From contig NC_018238.1 in assembly GCF_000227135.1 (NCBI RefSeq), positions 300,520 to 364,519 of the forward strand: 64,000 nucleotides of DNA, read 5' to 3'. This DNA is from Leishmania donovani. Lineage: Eukaryota > Euglenozoa > Kinetoplastea > Trypanosomatida > Trypanosomatidae. This document shows positions 8,969-21,900 of the stretch, in pieces (the first letter of the stretch is position 1; each line of letters starts with the position of its first letter). Below the pieces are notes generated by a model. That model did not search any database, was not told the origin of the DNA, and saw only the letters and a program-made list of their open reading frames with translations. A program made the translations under genes and the position numbers.

Positions 8969-11157
8969 CGCACAGTCGGGCGCGGAAAGGCGCGAGTGTA
9001 TTGCCTACAATGCCGACGCAGGCACACGGGGGATCCGCTTGTGACGTAAAGTCTTGCTACTGCTGCTGCAACCGCGACATAGGCGGTGACTCAGTAAAAC
9101 ATACACACGCACGCGCTGTAACCTACAGAACTTTATGTACATTATGCCTGTCGGTAATAGGCAGAAGGGCGGAGGCGTCCGAAGTAAAAAGGAAAACAAA
9201 TGAGGGAGGGAAAAGGGGGAGAGGTATTGTTGGCCGGTGCAGGCGCGTGATGTTTGCTGTCTTCTGCGCGATACAGGGGGAGTGTACGCGCTGCGCGCAC
9301 CACACCGGAGAGGTCCGTGGTGCACCTTCACCTCTTCTCTTTCCTTTGCTTTTGTGTATGTGTGTGTGTGTGTGCGTGTGTGTGACGTTTGATGTATAGA
9401 TGTCGATGCTCTCTTCTGTTTCACCGTAGATGTCTCTTTTTTTTCGGGTTGGTGGAGGCTCGTGTGCTCATGAGCGGGTTCGAGGTGGCCTGCCTGCCTG
9501 CCCGCCTGCCTGACGGGGCGGAAGGGAGGAGGGACGGGTGGGTGGCACCCATCTTGACTTTCTTGCCTCGCTTTTTCGCACGGTTGCGCGAGGGTGACAC
9601 GCGGACATGGGAGCGGTGTTGCAACGCGTGTATATTTTCTTTGCCTTTCTGTCTGCCCGTACACAGGTGTCTGTACATGCCTCTATCGATACATCTGTAT
9701 CGATCTATATGCGTCGATTTGTCGTTGCTCTGTCTCTTGTTGTTCTCTGCACTCACGCCGACCTCCTCCTTGTCCTTCTCCTTCTGTGCCTTCGCGCCTT
9801 CTTACTATACTGTGTCCTCTTCTCCCTGGTCCTTTTATTTATGTTTGCTCGATTTTGTTGTTGTCTCGCTCCTTATTTTTCGCTGATCATGCCCTTGATC
9901 GACCCCTTTGCCCTTCTGATTGGGATGAGCCACTTGCGGGGACTCGCATGCTAGGGTACGCGTCAGACCGTCTCCGCAGCCGCGCAACCGAGATACACCA
10001 GAAGAACCGGAAGCACCACACAAAACAAACGGCACCGTGATGAGAGAGCTTCTTTTTTTCTTTTGGGGAAAGAGGTGCATGAGCGTGTGACATGTCTTCT
10101 CTCACGCCCCCTTCCAAAACGATGCCACCTTCCTTCCCACTCGCACGGAGTCGTACTCGCTGAGCGACGGCACGGAGGCGAACAAGAAAAAGGAGAACAT
10201 GCTTTCCTTCCTTTTCCTTTACCTCATTCCCCACCCAAGTCGCTTTCGGTACTTCACTCGTGCACCGGTGATGTATCCGCTGTTGCTGTGATTTGTCGGC
10301 GCCCTCTGACTCGCCGATCTTCAGCATGCTGGCGTCTATGTATGCATGCATGCATGTGTGCGTGTGTATATGTGCCTCTCTTGGACAAGCCGCTCCTCCT
10401 CTCACCTCATCTCCGGCGCCTGCACCTTTCACGCCTTGCACTTTCACCTCTTTCGTACACACACCCACACACCCACATGTATGTGCATATACACCTGATC
10501 TTGAATACTCTTTCCGTCACTCAGTTGAAAAGCGATTTCCTTTCAGCCTTTAGTTGTTTTCTGTTGCTCTCGGCCTTCCTCTTCTCCCTGGTCAGCCGCC
10601 CCGCCCCCTGCGCTCACCTGGCCTCTCGTGTGGTTCGCTGTGTGGTGCTCTCTCCATAAACCTTAAGCAGTCTCACACACGCACGTACGAGTACGCGGGC
10701 AGAGAAACGCAGTCAAGAAAAACCCACACTGCATCGTCGTCTCTCCTTGTTGATTATTATCTTGCCTTCTTTTCGCCCCCTCCCCTCCTTTTCTCTGTGT
10801 CTCTCTGTCTGTCGCGTCTCTCCTACTCGTCGTTGTTTTTGCTGTTCTGTGGTTGGTGACTCAGGCTCGTTTTGCGTTTCTCTCCGCGACGGTCTTGCTG
10901 TCTACGCGTGTGGAGCCCATCTTCTCCTTCCTCTCTTCGTATTCCTGGTGAGTAACAGCCGTATCAGTCTAAAAAGAAACTTTTGAGAAGACCACAACGA
11001 AAGCTCCCCCTTTCCCCTCCCCCAAGCGTTGTAGGGATCTCTCTCTCTCTCTGTGCGTGCATGTGTGTACGTCTTGTGCTTGTCTCCGTCGTTGGTTGTG
11101 CCCCCCTCTCCTCCTCTCTCACGCACCAAGAACAAAGGAAAGATAAGAGCAACAAGT
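8969..11157 (+). other. Intergenic region, no gene supported
   Basis: About 2.2 kb with a TG microsatellite near 9355-9385, several T/C-rich stretches (9380-9930, 10540-10960) and ATGCATG tracts near 10345. Frames of 150-220 codons on both strands have low-complexity Leu/Cys/Ser composition produced by the pyrimidine tracts and are not called. Confidence 0.6.
11101..11130 (+). promoter_or_regulatory. Candidate trans-splice acceptor for the Gln-rich protein gene
   Basis: Near-pure pyrimidine tract ending in AG at 11129-11130, leaving a 27-nt leader before ATG 11158. Confidence 0.5.
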
Positions 11158-12585
11158 ATGCCGCCAAAGACCGCTGCAGCAGTCGTGCGTAACGGTGCGC
11201 TGAAGCCGCACCCAAAGAACGGTGAGCGACACACTCCGGCCAAGGAGGAGGCGTCGGGGAGCACGGGCCCGCAGGTGAAGTCGCAGATTGCGAACTCGGC
11301 CCCGGCGCCGGCTGGCAAGTCGTTCCTCGATGCCCTGCGCTCTGGCAAGAAGCCGGCTGCTCCGACCGCCGCTGCCCGTGTGACCGTGCCGGCTGCCGCC
11401 CCGGCTGAGGACACTCAGGCTGCTGCTGCTGCTGCTGCCCCGGCTGCGCCGGCCGCCGCTGCTGCGACCTCGGCCACGGAGTCCCCGGCACCCGAACCGG
11501 CCAAGGAGGAGCGTGTCGCCACGCCAGAGCCGGCGCCAGCACCGGCCCCGGCTCCGGTGGAGGAACCCCCCATGGAGGAGGGTGTCCCCACGCCTGCTGC
11601 GCCTGTAGGGGAGGACCAGGAGGTAGCTGCCGCCCCCGCAACTGAGGAGCCGGCGCCGATTATGCAGGTGGAAAATACGAACTTCAACTGGGCCGACGAC
11701 GACATCCAGTTCCAGATTCGTCAGCCGCAGTACGCAGCGGAGTACCCGGTCTCTGTGCTGGAGAACCTGGCCCGCAATGTCACCTTCAAGGTGCCGGCGG
11801 ACCAGAACACCATGACGTCCGCCATCGAGGCGCTCGCCCGCGAGCGCCAGGCCTTTGAGCAGATGAAGCGCAACCACGAAGACGCCATGAAGAGCCGCGA
11901 GGTAGAGCTGAACGCGCAGGAGGCGACCCTGCAAGCCCGCGAGCGCCAGCTGCATGCCAACACGGAGACGCTGGCGGCCGAGCGCCAGCAGCTGATTCTC
12001 CAGCAGTCGCAGTTCCGTGCCCAGCAGGCCCAGGCTCAGGCGCAAGCTCAGGCCCAGGCCCAGACTCAGAGCCAGCCGCGCACCTCGCAAACGCAGTCCC
12101 CGGCGGCCCAGGTGTCCCCGAGCCCCGCGCAGGCCGCACAGCCGGCGCATGCACCGCAGTTGCAGCACCAGATGCCGCCACCGCATCAGCAGCCCCAGCC
12201 CCGTAGCGGCAACGTGTACATGGGCGGTGGGTACGGCGCGCAAGAGTGGCAGCCGGACCAGCGCACGTGGGGCAACGAGGGCGCGATGGGTGCCCCTGGT
12301 TTCGACATGTACCAAGGTGCCTACCCCGGCTCCTACGCCCAGCGCAACTACCATATGGCTGGTGGTCACCGTGGCCAGATGCGCAGCGGCAACCTGCAGC
12401 AGCAGCAGTTCCCTGGCAACCGCATGCAGCCGATGATGCCACCGCCACAGCAGTACAGCCGCTCGATGGCCCCGCTCGGTGCCTCCCGCCAGCAGCAGAT
12501 GGACATGAACTTCGGCGGCCGCTCGCAGCAGAGCTACAACCCGGCGCCAAACACCGGCTACCCGCAGCGCAGCGCTCAGTGGTAA
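11158..12585 (+). CDS. Ala/Pro-rich coiled-coil protein with Gln-rich, prion-like tail
   Basis: 475 residues, not recognised as a named family. In order: a basic N-terminus; a short conserved-looking motif SFLDALRSGKK near residues 55-65; a 100-residue Ala/Pro/Glu-rich disordered stretch; an ordered segment near 165-200 containing NFNWADDD; a strong coiled coil near 219-290 with regular Arg/Glu/Gln heptads; then a (Gln-Ala) repeat near 288-305 and a long Gln/Met/Gly/Pro-rich tail with scattered Arg-Gly and Tyr. The tail composition is that of RNA-granule and translation-control proteins, so a role in mRNA metabolism is a reasonable guess but nothing more. Codon use is strongly biased to C/G third positions, suggesting good expression. 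ATG 11158 follows directly on a splice-site-like tract; the open frame upstream to 11053 translates that tract. Confidence 0.88.
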   Translation: MPPKTAAAVVRNGALKPHPKNGERHTPAKEEASGSTGPQVKSQIANSAPAPAGKSFLDALRSGKKPAAPTAAARVTVPAAAPAEDTQAAAAAAAPAAPAAAAATSATESPAPEPAKEERVATPEPAPAPAPAPVEEPPMEEGVPTPAAPVGEDQEVAAAPATEEPAPIMQVENTNFNWADDDIQFQIRQPQYAAEYPVSVLENLARNVTFKVPADQNTMTSAIEALARERQAFEQMKRNHEDAMKSREVELNAQEATLQARERQLHANTETLAAERQQLILQQSQFRAQQAQAQAQAQAQAQTQSQPRTSQTQSPAAQVSPSPAQAAQPAHAPQLQHQMPPPHQQPQPRSGNVYMGGGYGAQEWQPDQRTWGNEGAMGAPGFDMYQGAYPGSYAQRNYHMAGGHRGQMRSGNLQQQQFPGNRMQPMMPPPQQYSRSMAPLGASRQQQMDMNFGGRSQQSYNPAPNTGYPQRSAQW

Positions 12586-15500
12586 GATCATGCATGACGC
12601 AAGAGGCGGGAGGAGGGACGCGAGCAGGCGTGATGAAGACCGCCATTAGCCACCCTATGCGGGCGTGTGCGTGCCTCGCGATACTCCCCACCCTCCCTCC
12701 TTGCCGCGGCTGCATGCCGGCGGAGAGCGTCGAAGAGGAAGGCGTGCGCCAGTTCTCTTCCTTCTCTCTCACGAGCAATACCGTGAAGGGAGCTTTCACG
12801 GCATTGTCGCGCTGGTGAGGCTGTGGCGACTGCCCTCTTGCCCTCATACGCGCGCGTACAAGTATGCGAGCCTTCTCTTTGTTTTTCCTTCTCCATTTTC
12901 TTTGCCTCTTGCCCACCGCGCGATCGCCTTTTCGCAGGCGACGGAGAAGTGGGTTCCCCTTACGCAGTGGCGAGACAGAGGAGGGAAGAAGGCAAGACGC
13001 CGCGTGAGCGCCGAAGCGGGTGGTGTTGGTGGTGGTGGCGGCGCTCTCGTGAGGCGGCAGCAATGAGAAACACCGGCGAGAACCGCGAGCGTCGAGCGCG
13101 CCAGCCTTTTTTTTTCCTTGTCTTCGTAATTGTGCTCACGCCAGCTCAGGTGTGTGCGTGTTTGTGCGTGCAGTGTTACAATACATTGAAGAGGGAGGGC
13201 GAAGCTCCCCCTCCTTTTCCTCCTCACCTGATGCGCGTAGAGAGCGGACCGAACAAACATCCTCGTCTGCGCACAGCTTCTCACCTAACCACCTCCGCTG
13301 TGAGGTGGGTGCCGTCGTCACGATGGCGATGCTGATAACGGATATCGGTCGCGTGACGTGTGAGGAGTGCGTGCACTGTGCGAAGTGGCGGCGCGAACAA
13401 GAAAAGACGCAACGCACACCCCTGCACACGCACGCATACACGCATGCAACAACAAAGAATATATATATATATGTATGTAAGGTTGGCCCACGGTGATACG
13501 GCCAGAAAGCATGCGTGCACACACACACACACAAGCGGAGAAAAATAAAAGCAAAAACCACAAACACCCACAAAAAAAATAAAAAAGAAAAGAAGGAGCG
13601 AACGCCTCCCCTCCCCTCCCCCTATTCTCTCCACACACGCGAGAAAAGATGATGATGTGTCCCTGCCACGTGTGCATGCGTACTGTTTCGCAGAGATAAG
13701 AATAGAGGAAGATTGAAGGATAGAGCGAGAGAGAACGGAGGGAGGCACACACACACACACGCATGCACGCACGCACGAAGAAAAAAAGAAAAGGACAACG
13801 TCGTAACAGGAGCGTCAGGGCGAGGGGTGCGCGTATGTGTATGCTAATCGTGCAGAGGAGGAAACACCGATGTTTCGCTCCTTTTTTTTGCTTTGAAAAG
13901 CATCCCCCTCCCCTACCATGTGAGCGCAAGGCTTCAACGACCAAGTCCCCCTCCCCCCAACAACAACGAAGGTAAACGAAAAAAAAAAACAGCGGAAGGC
14001 GAGAGCTACCGGGCGGCACACTTCAGTGCTGGTGTTTGAATAAATGGACTGTATCTCTCCGCCACCCCATCGTTCGCTCCTGCCCCCTTCCCCCTCCCCT
14101 TCCACGGCCACTGCATACAGTGCGCTCGTGAGCACGTCTGCGTGTGGCCGCACACCTCTCCGTCCCCGACGCTCTTCGAACATGATTAGGATCTGCTAAA
14201 GCGGCTGAACAGAACGAGAGCGGCGGATGAGCAAGGCACGGAACGAGGCGCAGCGTTAAAGGGCTTTTGGCCGACGAGGGAGACGGAGGAGGCGGAGAGC
14301 AGGAGTCGTGATACCACCCAAGGGAGAGACGCCTCCGTAGTGAGCAGAGAAGCAGGCGTTGAAGCCTGTTTTTGAGAGGGTGTATGCGCGGCAGACGAAT
14401 GAGGGAGAAGGATGAACACATGCGTCGACATTGTGTTTCGTCTTCTCCCTCACGAGTGCCACACCGTGCGTGCACACGTGCGTTCTTTTCTTCTCCCGCC
14501 TTTTCTGTCTCCGGACGAACGGGTCCGCGATGGAATGACGAGAGAGAAGAGAGCGAGAGAGAGGAGCCCTCAACGGATTCGTAGTAGTCAACTTGATCCT
14601 TAGTAAAAGCTGTGTCTCTCCACTGATGACCGTGTCTTGACGTTTGCGTTGTGGCGCTATTTGCTTATTCGTTTTTTTTTTTTTTGCTTCCTTCTCGTCG
14701 GTGCCGTTGTGTCGGCGTACCTCTTTATGACTCCCTTAGCCAATGGAAAATGCGGCCGCACACATGCACGCAGAGGAAGAGAAGATTGTTTCTCAGTCTG
14801 AGCGAGAGAGCCAGAGGGGGTGCAGGCTTGTGCACATATGCAGATGAGAGGGCACACCATCCTTCAAGCGGAAGTAGTGGGATGCAGTCGATGGAGTGGG
14901 CGATAGTCAGGTGCTGTGCAGGCTTACTTAGCTATAATACCAAAACCTGAAAAACCAACGTGCTGTTTCTTCTTTATTGCCCCTCCTCCCTCCCTCCCTC
15001 CTCTCGTGAAGCGCCACTCGTACCGTTAACCCCCCCTCCCCCCACATCCCTCTTCCCTTTCGACACTTTCGCTTCCTTTGCACGCTCCCTCCCTCTCTCT
15101 CTTTGGCACCCCTCTTCACTCTGGCGCCGAAATGCTGAGGGCAGCGATGTGTGGTGATACGCGCACACAACGCTGTTTGTGGATGGTGACGGCCCCCGCT
15201 CACGTCTGCCAGCTGCTCTCGATACTGTTTTGTATCTTCATGCTGATGGTTGCTTTTTTCTTTTTTAAAATGTTTGAGTTTTCACCTCTTTGCTCTTGTC
15301 GCTCTTGTTATCAATGTTTTTTTTTTTTTCTTGGCCCCCCCCCCCCGTCCCACTCGTGTTCGTGTGCGTGCGTTGCTGACTGACCGCCCGCCCGCTCTTC
15401 CTCTCTTTCTTTCTCTCTCTCGCTCTATCTCGATAGATCTATCGCGCGCTTGACAAGCTCTCCTGTGTATCCTCTATCTCAGCTCCGACATGCGTCACGC

Positions 15501-16758
15501 CAATCTTGGAAGCGTATCTTCTCCCTTCTGTTTCTTATTTTTTTTTCTCCCTCTCCCCCCCTTTCCCCTTCATTTTCATTGCCATGCCTGTTCGTTTCTT
15601 CTTCCTCTTTAGGTTTTGTGTCGGGTCACAAGCGCGCGGGTGTGCCGTTGTATCTTGGATGTGATGTTGTTGATGTCGTTGCCTCTCCCATGGGCGTGTG
15701 TGTGTGTGTGGGTGTCTCTTAACTGTTTAAGTAAACGGGCGAACAAGAAAGCAAACGAGCCACTGAAAAAAAAAAGAAGTGCTTCCCACAGCAGCACGAT
15801 CCCCAACATCAGCCAACTCGGCCGGAACGCAAGCGGCGAGGCTGGTGGAAGAAAGAGAGGCGACCACGATGCAAGGGCTTCCGTACAGTGCATCCGAGGT
15901 TTTCGCTGCGCTCCACCACCCCACCCTTCCTCTTCTCCATACTTTCTCTCTCATCGTCTTTGCGGTGCTTTACATACCAGGTGAGAAGAAGTGGGACGAG
16001 GGGGCTGGAGAGAGGGGAGCGGGTTGGTGGGGCTAAGGGAGCACGAAGCCACTCTGACAGACAAGGTTGTGCGCGTGCCACGAGGGACTTGTGGCCAGGT
16101 GTCGGAGGCCGAGATGCAGGCATGGACATGGGGGGAGAGGGAATGTGAATGAGATGAGGTGAAGGTCAGGGGGTGTGGGCGGTGACGTGCTAGAAGAGCT
16201 ATGCGGGTGTGCGTGCCTGTATCCAGAGGCTCTCGCACGCAACAGAGATGGGCGACTTGTCGCTCTCTCCGCGTTTCTCCGCCGACGGCGCTTGCTCTCG
16301 CCCTCTACCGGTGTCCTATTCGCATCTCGCAACCCCTCATCCTTGGCTCCTGGGCGCCTGCGTGCACCGCCCTCCTATGGCTCTTCACGGGAGACGCTAC
16401 CAACGGTGCCCGTGCGCACGCGAATGTCTCGTGGCGGTGTGCAGGCCTCACTGCACATAATGTGCCGGAGTCGCCGATGCGACGAAAAACAAGGCTTGAA
16501 AAGGAAAAAAAAAGGTGTCCATATTGACTCCTGTGCACAGCGTGAGGGGGAGTCGCGAGCCATCTGCCTTTCCTTTTCCCTCTTCCTCCTTTGCCCCGCT
16601 CTGAACCCCTTTTTCTTCAACGTGCACGCTACCCTCGTCTCTCTCTCTCGATCTTTGTTTTGCCGTGTGCTGATTTTACTCGCACATTCTCCACGTCCCA
16701 TCCACCTCTCCCACTCACCGCCTCCAACCCCAACGTTATCACGCGCGCACATGTGACG

Positions 16759-16802
16759 AACACACACACACACACATGTATATATATATATATACATGTA
16801 TA
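16759..16802. repeat. Compound CA/TA microsatellite
   Basis: An alternating CA run passes into an alternating TA run flanked by ACATGTA on both sides, giving a self-complementary core. Confidence 0.85.
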
Positions 16803-18601
16803 TGTATACGTGGATGTGGATAACGCGGATCACACAAACGAGGAAAGGGAAGGAACACAAACACACAAACAGGTGAGTATAAACAAAGAACGAGTGTCCA
16901 GCCGGAGTTCTTGTCGTTTTTCCTTTTTCTTTCTTGCTTTCTTGCTTCCTTGCTTCCTTGATTTTCATTTTTTTACCTTTCCGTTCGTTGTGGCTTGTTT
17001 GTTTTCGTGTGTGTGTGTGTATCTGCTCACCCACCCCCCCACCCACACCCACCCGCCCCACTTTCCCTTCTCCTTCTTTCTTACATCAGCGAGGGAGACG
17101 AGCGAACGCGGGAAACAAAGAGAAAAAAGAACGCACACGCGCTTTTCTCCGCGTCTCTTGTCTTTCTGTTTGCGACATCCGTCGTTGCCGTCGTTGTTGT
17201 TGCGGCGTCTTCCATTCTTTCGTTGCCGTTCTTTTTGTCACCCGTCGTCTGCCACACAGTGACGAAGTAAACACACACACACACACAACGTGAGAGAGAG
17301 GATACGCCCATCAGCGGTGAAGGGAGAGAGAAGAACGGGCGGTTTCTTCACGTCTAGTTCTCTCTTCTTCGATTTTTGTGCGTGTGTGTGTGAGGAGAGG
17401 AAGGGAGGGGGGCTACAGACTTGTATCGCCGTCGCTCGCGCTTTCCCATCCCACACCTCGTTCTCGCTTTCCATCTCTGTCACTTTCTCTTACTCTCTCG
17501 CTTCACCATCAACCACATTCTGTGACGCGACTCGTCGCGCATCTCGTTTTCTATCTGTTTTTTTTTTTTTGTTGTTGTTTGTTCTCGTCGTGTTGCTTGT
17601 CTATGCTGCGCGCGCGCGTGTTTGTGTGTTTGTTATGTTTCTAGGTTTTTTTTCCGACGCCGTCTTCCCGCTCAGCGCTTGTTTCTTGTGTGGCACCGCT
17701 TGTGCGCCCGACTCTTGGGTCTTTGCTTGTCTTCCATCACCACCATCATCATCAGTATCTCCCTTTTCTTTTCGCCTTTTGAACAACAAAAAAAGAAAGA
17801 GGGATTGATCTCTACATATCTCTCTCTATATTGTCTAGTGGTGCGCGCGCGTTTCTTGTTGTTGTTCGATAACGTCTTGTGTGCGCTGGACATTTCTCCC
17901 TTCCACGCCCCGTCCTCCTCCTCCTCCTCCTCCTTGCCCACGAAGCCGTACTTGATCAACTCACGGACGGCGCGCGTACAAAAGAAGGAGCCAAAGACGA
18001 GAAGGGGGAACGAAGAAAAAAACAAAAAGGGAAAAAAGCAAAGACAGCGCTTCCACCTCCCCCCTAAAAAAAAAAGAATACCCCAAGTTGCACGGCTTTT
18101 CCATACCCACACCGACGGCCCGACCCGCCCACTCACTCACAGATACCCATAGAAGAGAACGGGAGAACGAACAACAAAAAAGTACACAAAACAAAACATT
18201 ACGAGCAGCAGAAACAGCAAGAAAAAAAAACAGACGTGGCGTCACGGAAACGGGCGAGCGAACGGAAAAAAAAGCACAACAACAACGGGAAAAGGGAGGA
18301 AGGGAGTGCGTTGACCTTTCCTGCACGCTCGCACACGCACACACGCCGTGCATGCTCTGTGCCCAAGGGGTTTGGCGGCTCTTCTTCTTCCGAGTGTGGT
18401 GCACTCTTTAGTCTCTCTTTCTCCGTGTTCTCTGTAATACTGTCTCCAAATCGTAGCCAAGTCACTACTTTTCTTCTTGTTCGTTTCTTCCTGTCTTTTG
18501 CGTCCGTTTTTCTTGTTTTGCGCAGCAGCTACGTCGGGTGTAGCTTCACCGAGCTCCCCTCCGTCGCCTCCGCTTGCCCGGCTGCTTATTCCCCCTCGAG
18601 G

Positions 18602-18629
18602 CCCTTCTTTCTCTGTCTTCTGGTGGTAG
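18602..18629 (+). promoter_or_regulatory. Candidate trans-splice acceptor for the 1404-residue protein
   Basis: Pyrimidine tract followed by the AG at 18628-18629, about 287 nt before ATG 18916. Other T-rich tracts lie between, so the exact site is uncertain. Confidence 0.3.
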
Positions 18630-18915
18630 GGTGAGTCGACGTCTTAAGTAAGCAACAGCGTCGCACAACCGTGGCAAGTAGAGGGTGACAGCGCACTCAG
18701 GACGAGATTTGAGAGGCGACTGAAAAGCGGTAGCAGAGAGCGGCGCGCATCACTGCCAACATCTTTCCCTGCTGTTGCTGTTGCTGCTGCTGTGCTTGCA
18801 TCCGTTTCTGTGATCGAAATCGAAGTTTGATCGTTTTCCCTGCTTGTTTGTTTCGCATCCGTGTCGGATCACCGCCTTCGCTGTTTTTTCCCTCTCACTT
18901 CTGCCCGGCGTAACG

Positions 18916-21900
18916 ATGCCGAGCAAGCCACAACAGCAGTACAAGACACTCAACGGCACTAGCGGCGGCGCTGGCAAGTCGCCGGCCGCAGCAGCCAAGA
19001 GCACGGCGACCACCTCCGCTTCGCCGGCGCCGTCGACACCGCCACCACTGCCCTTCAACTCGATACCGCACGCCACCTCGGGTGACCGCCTCATCGGCGT
19101 TGAGGTCGGCTCGAGCATTCCGGCGCTGATGAGTGAGCTCGGTGACCTGCTGCAGCAGACGCCCGGCAGCGGCAGTGGCGGCGTAGCAGGCGGGCTGTGG
19201 CGCGGCCAGAATGGCGGCCTTCTCTTTGAGCATCTCGATGGTGCTGCAGCGTCGCAGAAAGAGGCCGCGGCAGCGCTTTTTGGCGGCATCGACGCGAACC
19301 GTCGCATCGAGCAAATTTCGCCCGGCGCACTCGAGCGTCTCTCGCAGGTTTTCAGCATGCAACAGCGTCAGTCCGGCTTTGCTTCTGCGGCGGCCGGCCT
19401 AGTAGCGGCAGCGGGTGCCTCCGCCGCCTTGAAATGCAGCTCCAGCAGCCGCGGTGGCGTGGCTCCTTCCACGGTCGAGGTGCTGGACGACGACGAGGAT
19501 GGCGATATGGACTCGGCGAGTGGCAGCAGCACGGCGGCCGATGAAGTCTTCCGGGCTGTGTACCGCGACAGCGGCTCTGACTGCGATGCGTCTAGTACGA
19601 CCGGCCGGCGACACAACTTCGATGACATGTTTGAAATGATGCAACGTAGCATCGGCAACTACGCCCGCGGTGGCGGCGGTAGCGCAGGGGACAAGGGAGC
19701 GGGCGGCAGCGGTGTCGTCGGCTTAGACCCATCTGCTTACTCAGATCCTCTCGCACAACTGGAGCTGTTTCGCGCAATGATGGTGGCCACGAGCAAGGGC
19801 CGCAGCAGCGGCGGCGGCTCGGCGGCACAAGAATCCAAGCCCGATGATGCCGAGGCCCGTCCGCGAGTTATCTCTGAGAGCAACTTGCCAAATCACTTTC
19901 GCAACTTCCTCGATGCCCTCAGCCCGCAGCTGATCAGCCAGCTTATGCTGCAGCAGCGAACGGCCAAGGCTGCCAGTGCTGGCGCTGGTGGCGTTGCGGG
20001 TGCAGGAAAAACGGGGGAGGCGACAGCAGCTGCCGCTGCTGCTGTGGCGCGTGAAGTGGACATGGCAGCCAGCGGCGTGGCGAACCTATCAGACTTGCAG
20101 CAGCGTGTGGAGCAGGTACGCGGGCTCAGCAGCAGCACCCTCGAGGCGCTTGCCGAGGGCGAGGTGTCGGACAGCACGTCTGGTAGTCTGCGCGACCTTT
20201 TACTTGGTGACTCAGCAGGTGCGGCTGCATCTGGGGCGGTATCGGCTGAGCTGGAGCTCAGCAGTGCCAAGGTGGGATACTGCTTAACCGAGGCCGCCGC
20301 CGTCGCGGTGTCGATGCTGTGGAGCTACCTGGGGAGTCAACAGAAAGAGGCGCCGCTACTTCTCGGCTACACGCGCGAGGAGGCGCAGAACCAATTCAAC
20401 CTTCTCCTTTTCCGTCTGCGTCAGGAACTCTTCGCGCAGCCGACTGCGAGCTTGGAGGAGGTGAGCCGCTGCTTCGGTGGCGCTGTGCAGGCGGATGCCG
20501 AGGACATCTACCGCGCGATCAACGGCGTGGGCGTGCTTCTCTTCTTCACCTGCAAGCCGCTTCCGCTGCTTGAGAAGACGTGCAGTGAGCTCCGCATTTC
20601 TCTCTCGGACTCGGCCAATACAGACTGCAACATCATGCCGGAGCTGATCGCCGAGAAGCTGGCGGCGTTCCTGTACCCGATGAAGGAGGGGAAGCTGTCT
20701 TTTGCGCATCTCAGCTTTATCCCTCGCCTGCAGGTGCACGAGCACGCACCGGGCAACTACACGTGCACGATCGACAACGCCAGCAACATGGGGCGCATGC
20801 TGCGCGAGCGGTTGCTCAGCAACCGCTTCAGCTGCAACAAGATCAAGTGGCGCGCTGCTCTGATGAACGACAAGGGCAAGCTGAAGTTCCAGGTGTGGCA
20901 CCGTCACGCGACACCGCTCTCCGTCCACTTTATCGTTCGAACATCGGAGCCCAAGAAAAAAAAGAAGAGCGGCTGTGGCAACGCCGGTGTGAACGGCGCA
21001 GCAGGGGAAGAGAAGGATGCGGGTGCGGCAAGCGCCGTCGAGGATCTGCGCGCCAACTCCGCTCTCTTCGTGGAGCAGCAGCTGACAGCCGCACCAGGCG
21101 AGATGGTGGGGTTCACGCATGACTTCATTGAGCTCACCGTCGCACTCAGCTCGCCAACTACTTTACAGCATGGATACCGCACGTACAACAAGGCCGACGA
21201 TCGACTTGTGTTCCAGTTCTCGCTGCAGCTGAGCAACGTGGACGGGGGACCGCTGGATGGGGCCGCGGCAGCGAACGCGGGCAATAAGGTGCCAGTGAAA
21301 CAGGCAAACGAAGATCAGGAGCCGAGTTTGAGCGGGTCGACCGAGGGCAAGACGGACGGCGGGGAGTCGAAGGACGACCCGGACGCGGAGCTGCACGCGG
21401 CAATGCGTCGTGTCAGCGACAGCGAAACAGCCGCGCGCGCCGTCATCGAAGAGACAGCGAAGTGGGACTACCGTCACCTGCAGAACGACGAGTGCCGCGA
21501 GGCTCACTGCGCGCGCCAGCGTACAGAGGACCGGGAACGCAAGGCGCTGCTGGCGAAGGTGGGACCGACTCCTGAGTTGATCAGAGAGGTGGACAAGCTA
21601 AGTCAATCCGTGCAAGCCGCACAGCAGCAGATCGCTAAGCTCAACAAGGAGAGGAGCAAGGATGAGAAGGAGGGCGAAAAGACGGCGGAGAAGCTGGCGC
21701 AGCACCAGGCAGAGCTGTCGTCGCTGCTGAGCTCGCTGGAGTCTGGCGAGGCAGAGCTGTCGAGGCTGGAGGCGGAGATGAAGGCGGCCGAGGCGCGTAT
21801 TGTCGAAAAGCGCGCGCGGCAGGCACGCAAAGAGGCCAAGAAGGCGGAGCAGAGCCAGTGGACGGCCCTGAAGCGTGTGCTGGAGCCGACTTCCTCGACG

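Larger units (their letters stand above)
12586..18915 (+). other. 6.3 kb region with no supportable gene
   Basis: The longest gene-poor stretch without a recognisable element. It holds AT microsatellites (13459-13480; 16777-16797 next to a CA tract), A-rich stretches (13540-13600, 17990-18240), G/A-rich stretches and T/C-rich blocks (14950-15110, 15370-15620, 16900-17070, 17440-17640). No frame has family resemblance or normal amino-acid composition. It must contain the 3' UTR of the preceding gene and the leader of the next; an undetected non-coding RNA or very short gene is possible. Confidence 0.55.

Noticed and set aside
9475..9490. GGTTCGA motif resembling a tRNA T-loop
   Set aside because: No acceptor or anticodon stem can be drawn around it.
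11119..12591. 490-codon open frame on the minus strand
   Set aside because: It lies opposite the Gln-rich gene and is a by-product of high GC at third positions; composition is Leu/Arg/His-rich and it has no splice-like tract on that strand.
13318..14019. 233-codon minus-strand frame in the 6.3 kb gap
   Set aside because: Phe/Leu/Cys/Arg low complexity generated by A-rich and CA-rich DNA.
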